64,000 bases of DNA. It comes from Nonlabens arenilitoris. GTDB lineage: Bacteria; Bacteroidota; Bacteroidia; Flavobacteriales; Flavobacteriaceae. Shown piece after piece: positions 1-15,200 of the stretch; within the stretch, counting starts at the first letter, position 1, and each line of letters opens with the position of its first letter. Both the position numbers and the translations under genes were made by a program. The stretch lies in the NCBI RefSeq assembly GCF_002954765.1, contig NZ_MTPW01000001.1, forward strand, positions 1,935,501 to 1,999,500, read 5' to 3'. Below the pieces are notes generated by a model that was not told where the DNA came from, did no database searches, and saw only the letters and a list, made by a program, of their open reading frames with translations.

Positions 1-1
1 T

Positions 2-4351
<4,350 letters not shown>

Positions 4352-4357
4352 ATGTTA

Positions 4358-4390
4358 TTGAACTCACCTAAATTTAATAGGTGAGTTCAA
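4358..4390 (+). terminator. Perfect 13-bp hairpin between adhesin and sprF
   Basis: TTGAACTCACCTA (4358-4370) pairs perfectly with TAGGTGAGTTCAA (4378-4390) around the loop AATTTAA, starting 6 nt after the adhesin stop. Only a weak TTCTTT tract follows, so it may be a partial terminator or an mRNA 3'-end stabiliser that lets some transcription reach sprF. Confidence 0.65.
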
Positions 4391-4411
4391 TTCTTTATAA
4401 CATAAGAAGAG

Positions 4412-5347
4412 ATGAATAAATTATTAACGATTATATTATTGTTTGCTTTCGCGAAAGCGGTTACAGCACAACAGGATCCACAATACACACAGTACATGTA
4501 TAATCCAATAACGATAAATCCGGCCTATGCAGGAAATCGTGGAGTGATGAGTATTGTCGGTCTTCATAGAAGTCAATGGGTAGGATTAGATGGCGCACCA
4601 CGCACTCAAAGTTTGTCATTACATACACCTATAGAGAACAGTCGAGTAGGTTTGGGATTAAGTGTAGTAAATGATGAGATAGGACCTAGTGATGAGACTT
4701 ATATAGCTGCCGACTTTAGTTATACTTTACCAGTAGGAGATGAGGCTCGATTAAGTTTTGGATTAAAAGGAGGAGTTCATTTATTAAATGTTGATTTTAC
4801 AAAGCTGAATATCTTTAATACATCAGATCCTAGGTTGCAGGAAAATATTGATAATAAGTTATCACCTACAGTGGGACTGGGATTGTATTATCATACAGAT
4901 CGTTTTTATGTAGGATTGAGTACGCCTAATGTGTTACAGACAAATCACTTTGATGATAGTAATGATACTAGTGCAACTACATTCATTGCAGAAGAGCGCA
5001 TACATTATTTTGCAACCGCAGGATATGTATTTGATTTAAATGACGATATTAAGTTTAAACCAGCAACCTTAGTTAAGATGGTAAATGGATCACCGTTACA
5101 GGTGGACTTAACGGCAAACTTTTTATTCAATGAGAAATTGACTTTAGGAGCAGCCTATCGCTGGAGTGCTGCGATAAGTGGACTGGTAGGATTTCAATTA
5201 AGTGATCAAATGATGATAGGATTTGCATATGATCGTGAAACGACAGAACTGGGTAATGCCCTATACAATGATGGAAGTTATGAACTCTTTGTGAGGTTTG
5301 AACTTTTCAATAGCTACGATAGAATAATAACGCCTCGATTCTTTTAA
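4412..5347 (+). CDS. PorP/SprF-family T9SS outer-membrane protein (copy 1)
   Basis: A 311-aa protein with an N-terminal signal peptide (about residues 1-19, ending VTAQ) followed by the family signature QQDPQYTQYMYNP..NPAYAG (residues 20-42), then alternating beta-strand-like sequence as expected for a 14-strand-type barrel. In Flavobacterium johnsoniae, SprF lies beside the adhesin gene sprB and is needed for its T9SS secretion; PorP is the P. gingivalis relative. The position directly after a type B CTD adhesin fits the same role. The signal-peptide h-region contains AFAKA, encoded by the recurrent 16-bp palindrome (4445-4459), which puts a Lys in the hydrophobic core. The protein is identical to the one encoded at 30883-31818. 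Confidence 0.9.
   Translation: MNKLLTIILLFAFAKAVTAQQDPQYTQYMYNPITINPAYAGNRGVMSIVGLHRSQWVGLDGAPRTQSLSLHTPIENSRVGLGLSVVNDEIGPSDETYIAADFSYTLPVGDEARLSFGLKGGVHLLNVDFTKLNIFNTSDPRLQENIDNKLSPTVGLGLYYHTDRFYVGLSTPNVLQTNHFDDSNDTSATTFIAEERIHYFATAGYVFDLNDDIKFKPATLVKMVNGSPLQVDLTANFLFNEKLTLGAAYRWSAAISGLVGFQLSDQMMIGFAYDRETTELGNALYNDGSYELFVRFELFNSYDRIITPRFF
4445..4459. repeat. Palindrome GCTTTCGCGAAAGCG (15 of 16 bp)
   Basis: Matches CGCTTTCGCGAAAGCG except for the first base. It lies in frame within the signal-peptide region of sprF copy 1, encoding AFAKA. Confidence 0.9.
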
Positions 5348-5358
5348 ATATAATCATA

Positions 5359-7350
5359 ATGATGAAAAATATACTAATTACTCTTGTTTGCCTTGTCTCT
5401 TTAATAAGTTATGGACAAGTAAAAGATGTAAAAAAGGCAAATAAAGAATTTGAAAAATTTGCATTTATTGATGCACAACAGATTTACCTAAAAGTCGTAG
5501 AAAAGGGCTATAAAAATGTTGAAATTCTATCTAAGTTAGGTGATACCTACTACTTTAATGATGAACTTACTGAGTCTTATAAATGGTATAAGGAGTTATT
5601 TGATTTAAACTCAGAATCGCTAGCTCCAGAGTATTATTTTAGATATGCGCAATCACTTAAAGCTGTGAAACGATATGCCGAAGCTGACGAATTAATGGCT
5701 AAATTTAATTCATATAAAGGATTTGATTCCCGTTCAAAATCTTATAGTGAGCAACCAGATTACCTACAAATTATTGACTTTCAATCTGGTCGATTTGAAG
5801 TAGAAAATACTGTGGCTATTAACTCAAGTACTGCAGATTTTGGACCATCTTATTATGGTGGTGCAAATCAGGTGGTATATGCAACAGCTAGAGATACAAA
5901 TTCATTTGTTAAAAGGACACACAGTTGGAATGATCAGGCATTTTTACAATTATATGTTGCAGATGCAGATGAGACTGGAAAACTTTCTAATGAAAAAAGG
6001 TTATCTAAAGTTTTAAATACTAGGTATCACGAGAGTACTCCTACATTTACTAGTGATGGGAATACAGTTTATTTTACCAGAAATAATTATAATGCAGGTG
6101 TTTACAGACAAGATATAGATGGTATAAATAAGTTAAAGATTTATAAATCAACAAAAAAAGGTAAATCATGGACTGCTCCAGTAGAATTACCTTTTAATAA
6201 TGATGAATACTCTGTTGCCCATCCTGCTTTGTCTCCTGACGGCAAATACCTTTATTTTGCTAGTGATATGCCAGGTAGTATAGGTTATGATAGTAATGAT
6301 GAGTTTACAAAATCAGATCTTTGGGTAGCTGCTATAAATGAGGATGGTAGCTTCGGAGAAATAAGAAACCTTACAGAGATTAATACTGAAGGTAGAGAGT
6401 CATTTCCGTTCGTATCTAAAAAAGGAATTTTATATTTTGCATCTACAGGTCATCAAGGCCTTGGTGGTCTAGATATATTTGCAAGTTCTATAAATCCTGA
6501 TGGAACTTTAAGTTTACCTATTAATATTGGTAAACCTGCAAACACAGAAGACGATGATTTTGCGTTTATCATAAACGATGATACTAATATGGGATACTTT
6601 TCTTCTAACAGGCCAGGTGGTCAAGGAGATGATGATATCTATCGATTTGTTCAGCTAGAAGATCTTAAAGACTCTTGTGAAATTATATTAACAGGTACTG
6701 TTACTGATGAGAAAACAGGCCTGCCTATGGATAAGGCTACTGTTATGGTGATGGATGCAAATAATAATAAAGTAGATCAATTAATAACCAAAGCAAATGG
6801 TAAATACGTTTTCAAATTAGAATGTGGTAAACAATATTTTGTGAGAACCGAAAAGGAGGACTATTCATCAGATGAGGATCTTTTTACAACTCCTACACAA
6901 AGTGATTTCTTAGATGTTCCACTAGCTATGGTAAATGAGAAAATCCCTGTTGTAGATTGTGATGACATTGCCCCATTGCTTAATATTAAAGATATTTACT
7001 TTGACTTTGATAGGTTCAATATTAGGCCAGATGCGGCACTAGAACTATCTAAGATATTAGCCTTTATGGAACTGTATCCTCAGACCTCTGTAGAGATAAG
7101 ATCTCACACAGATAGTAGAGCTCCTGATGCTTATAATGATGTGCTGTCAGAGAAAAGAGCACAAAGTACTAGAAAATGGTTGATAGAAAAAGGTATCAAC
7201 GCTTCTAGACTTACGGCAAAAGGTTATGGTGAACGACAGTTAGTTAATAACTGTTCTAATGGAGTAGATTGTACACCAGAAGAACACCAGTTAAATAGAA
7301 GATCTGAATTTATAGTGACAGGTCTAGGTCAATACAGTGATTGTGACTAG
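5359..7350 (+). CDS. OmpA-family protein with TPR, PD40 propeller and CRD domains (PorE-like), module 1
   Basis: 663 aa. Order: signal peptide (1 to about 20, ending ISYGQ), TPR-like helices (about 25-130; LGDTYYFND, KAVKRYAEA), WD40-like PD40 beta-propeller blades (about 150-430; HPALSPDGKYLYFASD, STGHQGLGGLDIF, YFSSNRPGG), a carboxypeptidase-regulatory-like domain (about 440-530; GTVTDEKTGLPM), and an OmpA C-terminal domain (about 540-655; IYFDFDRFNIRPDA, IRSHTDSR, LSEKRAQSTRKWL) expected to bind peptidoglycan. PorE of the P. gingivalis T9SS is described with this domain order. The start is 11 nt after the sprF stop, so it is probably co-transcribed. It likely anchors the secretion or adhesin machinery to the cell wall (inference). 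Its paralogue at 31830 shares about half its residues by eye. Confidence 0.85.
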   Translation: MMKNILITLVCLVSLISYGQVKDVKKANKEFEKFAFIDAQQIYLKVVEKGYKNVEILSKLGDTYYFNDELTESYKWYKELFDLNSESLAPEYYFRYAQSLKAVKRYAEADELMAKFNSYKGFDSRSKSYSEQPDYLQIIDFQSGRFEVENTVAINSSTADFGPSYYGGANQVVYATARDTNSFVKRTHSWNDQAFLQLYVADADETGKLSNEKRLSKVLNTRYHESTPTFTSDGNTVYFTRNNYNAGVYRQDIDGINKLKIYKSTKKGKSWTAPVELPFNNDEYSVAHPALSPDGKYLYFASDMPGSIGYDSNDEFTKSDLWVAAINEDGSFGEIRNLTEINTEGRESFPFVSKKGILYFASTGHQGLGGLDIFASSINPDGTLSLPINIGKPANTEDDDFAFIINDDTNMGYFSSNRPGGQGDDDIYRFVQLEDLKDSCEIILTGTVTDEKTGLPMDKATVMVMDANNNKVDQLITKANGKYVFKLECGKQYFVRTEKEDYSSDEDLFTTPTQSDFLDVPLAMVNEKIPVVDCDDIAPLLNIKDIYFDFDRFNIRPDAALELSKILAFMELYPQTSVEIRSHTDSRAPDAYNDVLSEKRAQSTRKWLIEKGINASRLTAKGYGERQLVNNCSNGVDCTPEEHQLNRRSEFIVTGLGQYSDCD

Positions 7351-7372
7351 TATTCTTTAAATATCAATAAAC

Positions 7373-7404
7373 AAAAAAAGCCTACATTATTGTAGGCTTT
7401 TTTT
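7373..7404. terminator. Bidirectional intrinsic terminator
   Basis: AAGCCTACA and TGTAGGCTT form a stem around TTAT, flanked by an A-run on the left and a T-run on the right. It lies between the convergent OmpA-family gene and prfC and can serve both. Confidence 0.9.
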
Positions 7405-7429
7405 ATTTAATAAGTTGAAATGCAGTTAG

Positions 7430-9040
7430 CTATGCTTCCATAGGTTCAAACTCAGATACAAAATGAAATTTAATGCTAGGATATTTTTGTTGTGTCATTT
7501 GTAACGAGAAAGAAGAATCTGCTAGAAAAACTAGTTGATCTCGCTTATCATGAGCAAGAAACTTAGCCTTTACTCTTTTGAAATCTTTAAATTCAGCGCT
7601 GTTAACGTCCTTAGTTTCTATCCAGCAGGCCTTGTATACATTTAAGTTTTCATAGCTACAGGATGCGCCGTATTCGTGTTCTAGACGGTATTGTATAACC
7701 TCAAATTGCAGTGCGCCTACAGTACCTATTATTTTTCGGCCATTTAGCTCTAGAGTAAAAAGTTGTGCAACACCTTCATCCATTAATTGATCGATACCTT
7801 TTGCAAGCTGTTTAGACTTCATCGGGTCAGAATTATTAATGTATCTAAAGTGTTCTGGAGAAAAGGATGGTATTCCTTTATAATGTAACGTTTCACCAGA
7901 CGTTAACGTGTCACCTATTTTAAAATTACCAGTATCATGCAGCCCTACTATGTCACCAGGGAAAGACTCATCTACAATTTCTTTTTTCTCTGCAAAAAAA
8001 GCATTAGGGCTAGAGAATTTAAGGTTCTTATCTAGTCTTATGTGTTTATAGGCCTTGTTTCTCTCAAATACACCACTTACTATTTTAATAAAAGCTAGAC
8101 GATCTCTGTGCTTTGGATCCATATTAGCATGTATTTTAAAAACAAAACCGCTAAAATCAGATTCGTTAGGTTGTACTAAGCGTTCTTCTGCCTTTTTAGG
8201 TCTTGGAGCAGGAGCAATCTCTATAAATCCATCAAGTAATTCCTTAACACCAAAATTATGTAAAGCACTACCAAAAAAGACCGGTTGTAGATCTCCAGCT
8301 AGATACTCTTCTCTGTCAAAATCCGGATAAATCCCAGTAACTAGCTCTAGCTCATCTCTTAAAATTCCAGCGGCTTTATCACCTACCAGTTGATCCAGTA
8401 ACTGGTCGTCTAAGTTCTCAATAGCAGTAGTACTGTGTATGTCTTTAGAAGATGCACCAGTGAATAGATTAATGTTTTGTTTATGAATGTTATAGATCCC
8501 TTTCAAATCATAACCCATTCCTATAGGGAAACTTAATGGGGTAACTCTCAAACCTAACTTTTGTTCGATTTCATCCATTAAGTCAAAAGCGTCTTTACCT
8601 TCACGATCCATTTTATTTATAAAAACAATCATTGGTATATTACGCATTCTACAAACTTCGACTAGTTTCTCAGTTTGCTCCTCTACACCTTTTGCTACAT
8701 CTATTACTACAATGACACTATCTACAGCGGTTAGCGTTCTAAAAGTGTCTTCAGCAAAATCTTTGTGACCAGGTGTGTCTAAAATGTTGATTTTAATATT
8801 TTTATATTCAAAAGCTAGTACAGATGTTGCAACAGATATACCTCTCTGTCTCTCAATCTCCATAAAATCACTAGTAGCACCTTTCTTAATTTTATTGTTT
8901 TTCACGGCACCAGCTTCCTGTATGGCACCACCATATAACAACAGTTTTTCAGTTAAGGTCGTTTTTCCAGCATCTGGGTGAGATATAATACCAAAGGTCC
9001 TGCGTCTAGCGACCTCTTTCTCAAATTGTTTTTTATTCAT
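7430..9040 (-). CDS. prfC: Peptide chain release factor 3
   Basis: A 536-aa translational GTPase of the normal RF3 length. The G1 P-loop SHPDAGKTT is at about residues 20-28, followed by RQRGISV (switch I), DTPGHKDF (G3, about 88-95) and NKMDREG (G4, about 142-148). RF3 removes RF1/RF2 from the ribosome after termination. Its RF3-specific C-terminal region includes GALQFEVIQYRLEHEYG. It is a single gene on the minus strand between the two T9SS modules, with no functional link to them evident. It starts at ATG 9040. Confidence 0.97.
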   Translation of the reverse strand: MNKKQFEKEVARRRTFGIISHPDAGKTTLTEKLLLYGGAIQEAGAVKNNKIKKGATSDFMEIERQRGISVATSVLAFEYKNIKINILDTPGHKDFAEDTFRTLTAVDSVIVVIDVAKGVEEQTEKLVEVCRMRNIPMIVFINKMDREGKDAFDLMDEIEQKLGLRVTPLSFPIGMGYDLKGIYNIHKQNINLFTGASSKDIHSTTAIENLDDQLLDQLVGDKAAGILRDELELVTGIYPDFDREEYLAGDLQPVFFGSALHNFGVKELLDGFIEIAPAPRPKKAEERLVQPNESDFSGFVFKIHANMDPKHRDRLAFIKIVSGVFERNKAYKHIRLDKNLKFSSPNAFFAEKKEIVDESFPGDIVGLHDTGNFKIGDTLTSGETLHYKGIPSFSPEHFRYINNSDPMKSKQLAKGIDQLMDEGVAQLFTLELNGRKIIGTVGALQFEVIQYRLEHEYGASCSYENLNVYKACWIETKDVNSAEFKDFKRVKAKFLAHDKRDQLVFLADSSFSLQMTQQKYPSIKFHFVSEFEPMEA

Positions 9041-9090
9041 AAGATCACAAAAATAGAGAATACTTCAACTTTAAAATAATTTTTTTTATC

Positions 9091-9108
9091 ACGCTTTCGC
9101 GAAAGCGT
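9091..9108. repeat. Intergenic palindrome ACGCTTTCGCGAAAGCGT
   Basis: An 18-bp perfect palindrome containing the recurrent 16-mer, in the 230-bp divergent gap between prfC and the giant adhesin gene, 51 bp upstream of the prfC start. Confidence 0.95.
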
Positions 9109-9219
9109 ATAATGGAAACAAAATGGTTGAAATGTTCTAGTTAAAGTTCGAACAATGTATTTTAACCACACTTAACTACAGTTAAACGATTAATGTTTTC
9201 TTAATGTTTCTTTTAAGGA

Positions 9220-9227
9220 TATGTTTG
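9220..9227 (+). promoter_or_regulatory. Candidate -7 box TATGTTTG for the giant adhesin gene
   Basis: Exact match to the Bacteroidota TAnnTTTG consensus, 43 nt before the ATG at 9271. No clear TTG -33 box was found, so this is tentative. Confidence 0.4.
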
Positions 9228-9270
9228 CGATATTAATTTAGATTTACTAGTTATATATTCTTACAAAAGA

Positions 9271-12200
9271 ATGTATTCTGATTTTAAATATCTGTTTATG
9301 GGAGTTTTTACTTTATTCAATTACCTTTTTAAAGTTTCTTTACAAAAGAGTAACCTTAGATTTTTCTCTTTATTATTATTGATGTTAGTTGGCTTTACTC
9401 AAGCCGCAGTTGCGCAGTGTGATATCACTAGTGTATCAACATCTATGATATCGGCATGTAACGATAACGGTACGACTCCAGATGCTAGCGATGATTTTTT
9501 CACAGCAGATGTTACCATACTTTTCCAGGCTACACCTGCTTCTGGTTTTTTGCAAATTACAGGTGATAATACTGTCGTTCAATCTGTAGATGTAACTACA
9601 TTACCATCAGGAGCTACATCATATACTTTTCCCGCTGTGTCCTTTACAGCAGATGGTACTGCTATAGGTATAACAGCTTCATTTATTGGCGATCCTACAT
9701 GTACGTTTTCTTTGGCAGAGCCATCTGCAGGTCTTGCACCTGCATCTTGTAGTCCTGATTGTGTAGTTTCTAATATAACAGTAAGTGATATTACTTCTTG
9801 TAATAATGGCGGTACTCAAGGTGATCCTTCAGACGATACTTTTACCGCAGATGTTACAGTTACTTTTTCAAATCCTCCGTCAGCAGGGACTTTAGCGTTA
9901 ACAGGTGACGGTACTAATACAGTCGGTGTTGGGGCACTTAACTCTACTACTTCTCACACATTTCAAGATATATTGATGAGTGCTGATGGTGGCGCAATTG
10001 ATTTAACAGCAACTTTCATAAATGGTACACCAGCATGTTCCATAAATGTGCCTATGGCTGGGACCGCTCCAGCAAGTTGTAGTACAGAGTGTATAATTAC
10101 TAACATAGTAGAAAGTAATGTGTCCATCTGTAATGATGGCGGCACTTCTGGAGTTGGTCAAGATGGAGATGATACTTTCACAGCAGACATAACAGTGACA
10201 TTTGATTTTGTTCCGGCTTCTGGGACATTAGATTTAACAGGTGATGGATCAGACTCAGTTGGTGTTTCAGGTTTAGATTCTCCTACATCTCATACATTTG
10301 TCGGTGTTGAATTTCCAGCAGATGGTGGACCAGTTAGTTTGTCGGCAGATTTTTCTGATGCATTTACCTCTTGTATTTTTACTTTACCAAATGTTTTTAC
10401 AGCACAATCTCAATGTAGTGTACCTACAGGAGATGGTGGATTAGAGCTTACTAAAACCCATTGTGATTGGGGTTACACGACTAACGATAGATATAAGTTG
10501 CGTTATGAAGGTGTTTTAACAAATAGAGGTTCTAATCCTGTTTATAATGTAAGTATCACTGATGATTTAGGAGGTGCTTTTGGTAATGATGCGTTTATCG
10601 TCAATTTTATTTCTCGAACTGTTGGGCCTACCGTTGATGGATGGTCTTTAAATGGAGGTTTTAATGGTACGACAGATGAAGAGCTGTTAAGTGCGGCGGT
10701 TCTTAACGAGCTAGGGCCAGGTGAATCTATAGATTACGCTTTTTGTGTTGAAATAGCAGCAGATCCTTCATTAGATCAAACAACAGTGATTAATACAATA
10801 ACGGCGACAGCAAACGACGCCAGTACTGGAGAGGCTTATTCAATATCTGCTACAGATTCTGAATTTTTTGAAGAGAACACGGTAATATTAAGTGCAGGTT
10901 TTGAGGTTAGTGATCCTAACCCAACAATTAATACTGATGGTACTTATGATTTTTCATATACTATCACCATTAGAAACTCAGGAACTAATGATGCTACAAA
11001 TGTTCAGTACACAGATGTGTTTAATCATTTAGCTGGTGCTGGAGTTCCTATTAACACATTTGTTTTAAATTCTAGCTCTGGAGGTATTACGGCTAATCCT
11101 GGTTTTGATGGAGCATCTGGAACTTTAACAGGATCAACTTCAGATCTATTACCTACAGGTACTACACTTGCAGCTGGAGCTGTGGCTCAATGGACCTATG
11201 ATTTAAATGTCGGACCTACGACAGTCACTTCGACTAGGAATTCTCAAGGTGTGATTACTGGAGTAGATGCTTCTTATACAACTAATAGAACTGTTAGTGA
11301 TATATCTAGAAGAAATTTAGATGCTGCTCACGATAGTGAGCAATGTGGTTGTGAGCAAACTCCTGTAACTTTTAGATCAACTCCTTTGCCGGCAATTACA
11401 AAAACGGTATTAAATAATGACCCAGCTGGCACATTAGGGAATAGAGATATTACATTTCAAATAGAAATAGAGAATGGTCCGTTGTCACCGATTGATTTAA
11501 GTAATCTACAAATCACTGATAATATTGGAGCAATGTGTCCGGGTAATATTGTGAGTGTCTCAGCTCCTGTAATTACAACATCAACGGCGCTTACAGATCC
11601 AGTGTTAGATCCAACTTTTACAGGATTAGGTTCTAACGATATTTTTCAAAACAATACGGGTGTATTAAGACCTGGTGAAAGAGTAATAGTGCAGTATGAG
11701 GTAGAAATCACATTACCATGTACAGGTGATAATACCGCAATATTTAATGCAACAGATCCAGGTAATAATCCAGTGGCTTCTGTGTCATCATCTGTAGGTA
11801 TTAATAATCCTCCAGAAGCAACAGATGACAATGACACGACTCAGGTGGATACACCAATTACTATTGATGTATTAAATAATGATTCTGATCCTGATATGGA
11901 TCCTATCATGATAACAGAAGTTGATGGAATGGCTATATCTGATGGAGGATCACCAGTATTGCTTAGTGATGGTACTATTGTTCAGATTGTTTCTGGAGAG
12001 TTGGTGATTACACCACCACCAGGTAGTAGCGCTCCAGTTTCATTCCCTTATATAGTAGAGGATACTTTAGGGAATCGAGATACGGCAAATGTTTTTATAA
12101 CTATAGTACCATGTACGGTTGCTGTGATTTCCTTAGATAATATTTCAGCCTGTAATTCCAATGGTACCTCGGGAGACCCAACGGATGATACTTTTACAGC

Positions 12201-15200
12201 AGATGTAGTTGTTCAATTCACAAATGCGCCTGGTTTAGGAAATTTAGATTTAACAGGTGCTGGAATTAACACTTTTGTTCCAGTAACTGGATTAGATAGT
12301 GCAACACAACATAGATTTACCAATTTAACATTCTCTGCAGATGGTGGTCCTGTTAATTTAACGGCAACGTTTGATAATCCTAGTGGATGTACCGATACAC
12401 AAAATGCAGGAACTGCTCCAGACTCTTGTAGTGTGGCACAATCTGACATGGGTATTACTAAAACTTTAAATCAATCAGGTCCTTTTGCACCTGGTGATAC
12501 GGTTTCATGGAACATTGTAGTTAGTAACTTAGGTACAGACTTAGCAACAAATGTTTTTGTAACTGATACTCCTACAAATGTTACAATAACAAATGTTACG
12601 GGTGGTGGATGTGTTACTTTCCCGTGTAACTTAGGATCCATAACAGCTAATACACCATTTAGTGACGTTACTATTGTCGTTACCGGTACTATAGACGGAC
12701 CTGGGGTATTTACAAATATAACTGCAGTATCTGCAGATCAGGTAGATAGCGTTCCTGCTAACGATACGGACGATGGTAGTGATGGAAATAATGATGGGAT
12801 TGCAGTTGGTAATGCAAACTTGGTGACAGTTAAAACTTTAATGAGCGGAGACAGTACGCCAGCAGAAGGTGATACTGTAGCCTTTGCAATAACGGTAACT
12901 AATAATGGTCCTGATGACGCTACAAATGTTTCGTTAGTAGATACTATTCCAGCTGGCCTTACGGCTACAATAAACAATGGAAATACTGGTGGAGATCAAC
13001 CTTCAACTTATACAGATCCTAACTGGACAATTCCATTTATCGCTAGTGGACAATTTGTAACATTGAATATTGAAGGAGTAGTAGATGCTGGTGAGGATGG
13101 AAATACGATTACGAACAGCACAACTGCAGCTACAACGCCTGATCAAACAGATCCAACGACAGCTGGTGATGATTTGAATGAAAGCATTACTGTAGATGGC
13201 GCAATACCTGATCCTTGTGATGCTCTTGCTTCAGGGAATTCAGATAGTGATGGTGATGGAGTAAGTGATATTTGTGATGTAGATGATGATAATGATGGTA
13301 TCTTAGATACGGAAGAATGTGAAGCTCCTATTGGATCAATTACAATGGGTGATGGGACAACAGTTTTAGATGGAAATTATAGCAATTCAACTGGTACTTC
13401 TGCTGAAATTACTATTACAAGTGATCACAATACTTCGGAGTTTACAAGTGGCGTTACGAGTGGTCTTCAATTAGTTTGGGATCAAGGTGCTGACGTAATA
13501 CATAATATGTCATTGTCTATTGAACAACCTGTCTTAGGAACTGTAGGTAGTATAGTCGTGGCTAACAATGCTCCAGGTTCTAACTATGGAGCGGCAAATG
13601 CGACAAAAGAGGTGAATATAACGTGGCCTGGAGGTGGCTCTGCGATTCTTAATGATCCTAATGATGAAATTTCTGGATATAGTTCAGGTGACGTCATTAC
13701 TTCTGGGGAAGTATTTGTCGTAAATACAGGCTCATTGGTGAGAGATTCAAGATGGACATTGTCTATTGATTTAACTGGATTAAATACTTATCCTGTAGTT
13801 ATAGGTTATAATTCAGATGCTTCAATCGCTACGACGGGTATCGCTAATGAAGGTTTTGCATTCAATTTATTGTTAGATTGTGATTTTGACCAAGATGGTA
13901 TTCCAAATAGAATAGATTTGGATAGTGATAATGATGGTTGTAATGATGTATTGGAATCAGAAGGAACAGATAATGATGATGATGGTGTACTTGGTGATAC
14001 TGCTACAATAGTTGATTCAAGTGGGCAGGTGCTAACACCAGGAAGTGGTAACACTACTGGCGGTTATAACGGAGTAGATGGTAATGAATTTAATGCAACA
14101 GAAGTAGTTGTTGATTCGCCTCCTTCAGATCAAAGTGTGGAAAGTGGATCCAATGCTACTTTTACCGCAGTAGTGAGAGCAACGAGTACAATAGAATATG
14201 ATGGATTTGCGCCAAGTACAACACCAGATTTTAACGATCTATCTGCAATAGATATTTCTGGGACTGCAACATACCAATGGTATTTGGGAGATCCTAATAG
14301 CGGTGGATCATTGCTAGCAGGTGAAACAGGTTCTTCGCTAACACTGACTACTGATCCTTCAATGGATGGGAATCAATATTGTGTAGTGATTACACATCCA
14401 GACAACATATGTTTTGTTCAAACAGAATGTGCTGTTTTAACCGTAACAATTCCTGTAGATCAATGTGATCCTGTTGCTTCGGGGAATCTAGATTCAGATT
14501 TAGATGGAGTGAGTAATATTTGTGATTTAGATGATGATAATGATGGGATTTTGGATACAGAAGAATGCCCGCCATTGATTGGTAGTATAACATCTGGTAA
14601 CATAAGTAATGACTTAGAAGGTATTTATTCAAACGCGCAAAATACATCTATAGAATTTGGAATAACTACTACTCCTTGGCCTGTAAATAGAAACGGAGCT
14701 GGTGTTACAGAAGGTTTACAATTAGTTTGGGATCAAGATAGTACAGATCCTATGACTGGTGATAATGCAGTTCAGGACATTCAATTTACTTTGGAGCAAC
14801 CAAGTAGAGGTTTAATCAGTAATTTCCGATTAGGTTCTTCTGCTCCTGGTTCAACATATACTGCTAATAACGCAGTTAAAGATATAACGGTATCGTGGAC
14901 TTCTGTTGCTAGTGCTGTATTGGTTGATCCATTAGGTGAAATAACCTCACATAATAATGGTGATGTTATACCTTCTGGAACTACATTGCATCTAGATGGT
15001 CAGGCGGTAGGAGTTACCCAAGTAGGTCAATCGCAATGGTATTTGGATATAGATGTTTCTTCTGTTTCCTTTCCATGGATTTTTGATTATAGATCTTTTA
15101 ATGCTCTAGGAACAGTTCGTTTTGAAGGTTTTGGCTTCTGGACGGTTACTGATTGTGATTTTGATCAAGATGGTGTGCCAAATTCTCAAGATTTAGATAG

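Larger units (their letters stand above)
4399..5348 (+). repeat. Direct repeat copy 1, about 950 bp spanning sprF
   Basis: Appears identical to 30870-31819. It runs from three bases before CATAAGAAGAG, through the whole sprF gene, to one base past its stop; flanking bases differ on both sides. The encoded proteins are identical. Confidence 0.9.

Noticed and set aside
9041-9270. A riboswitch or small RNA in the prfC/adhesin gap
   Set aside because: Only the 18-bp palindrome and a candidate promoter box are seen; no larger conserved fold is recognisable.
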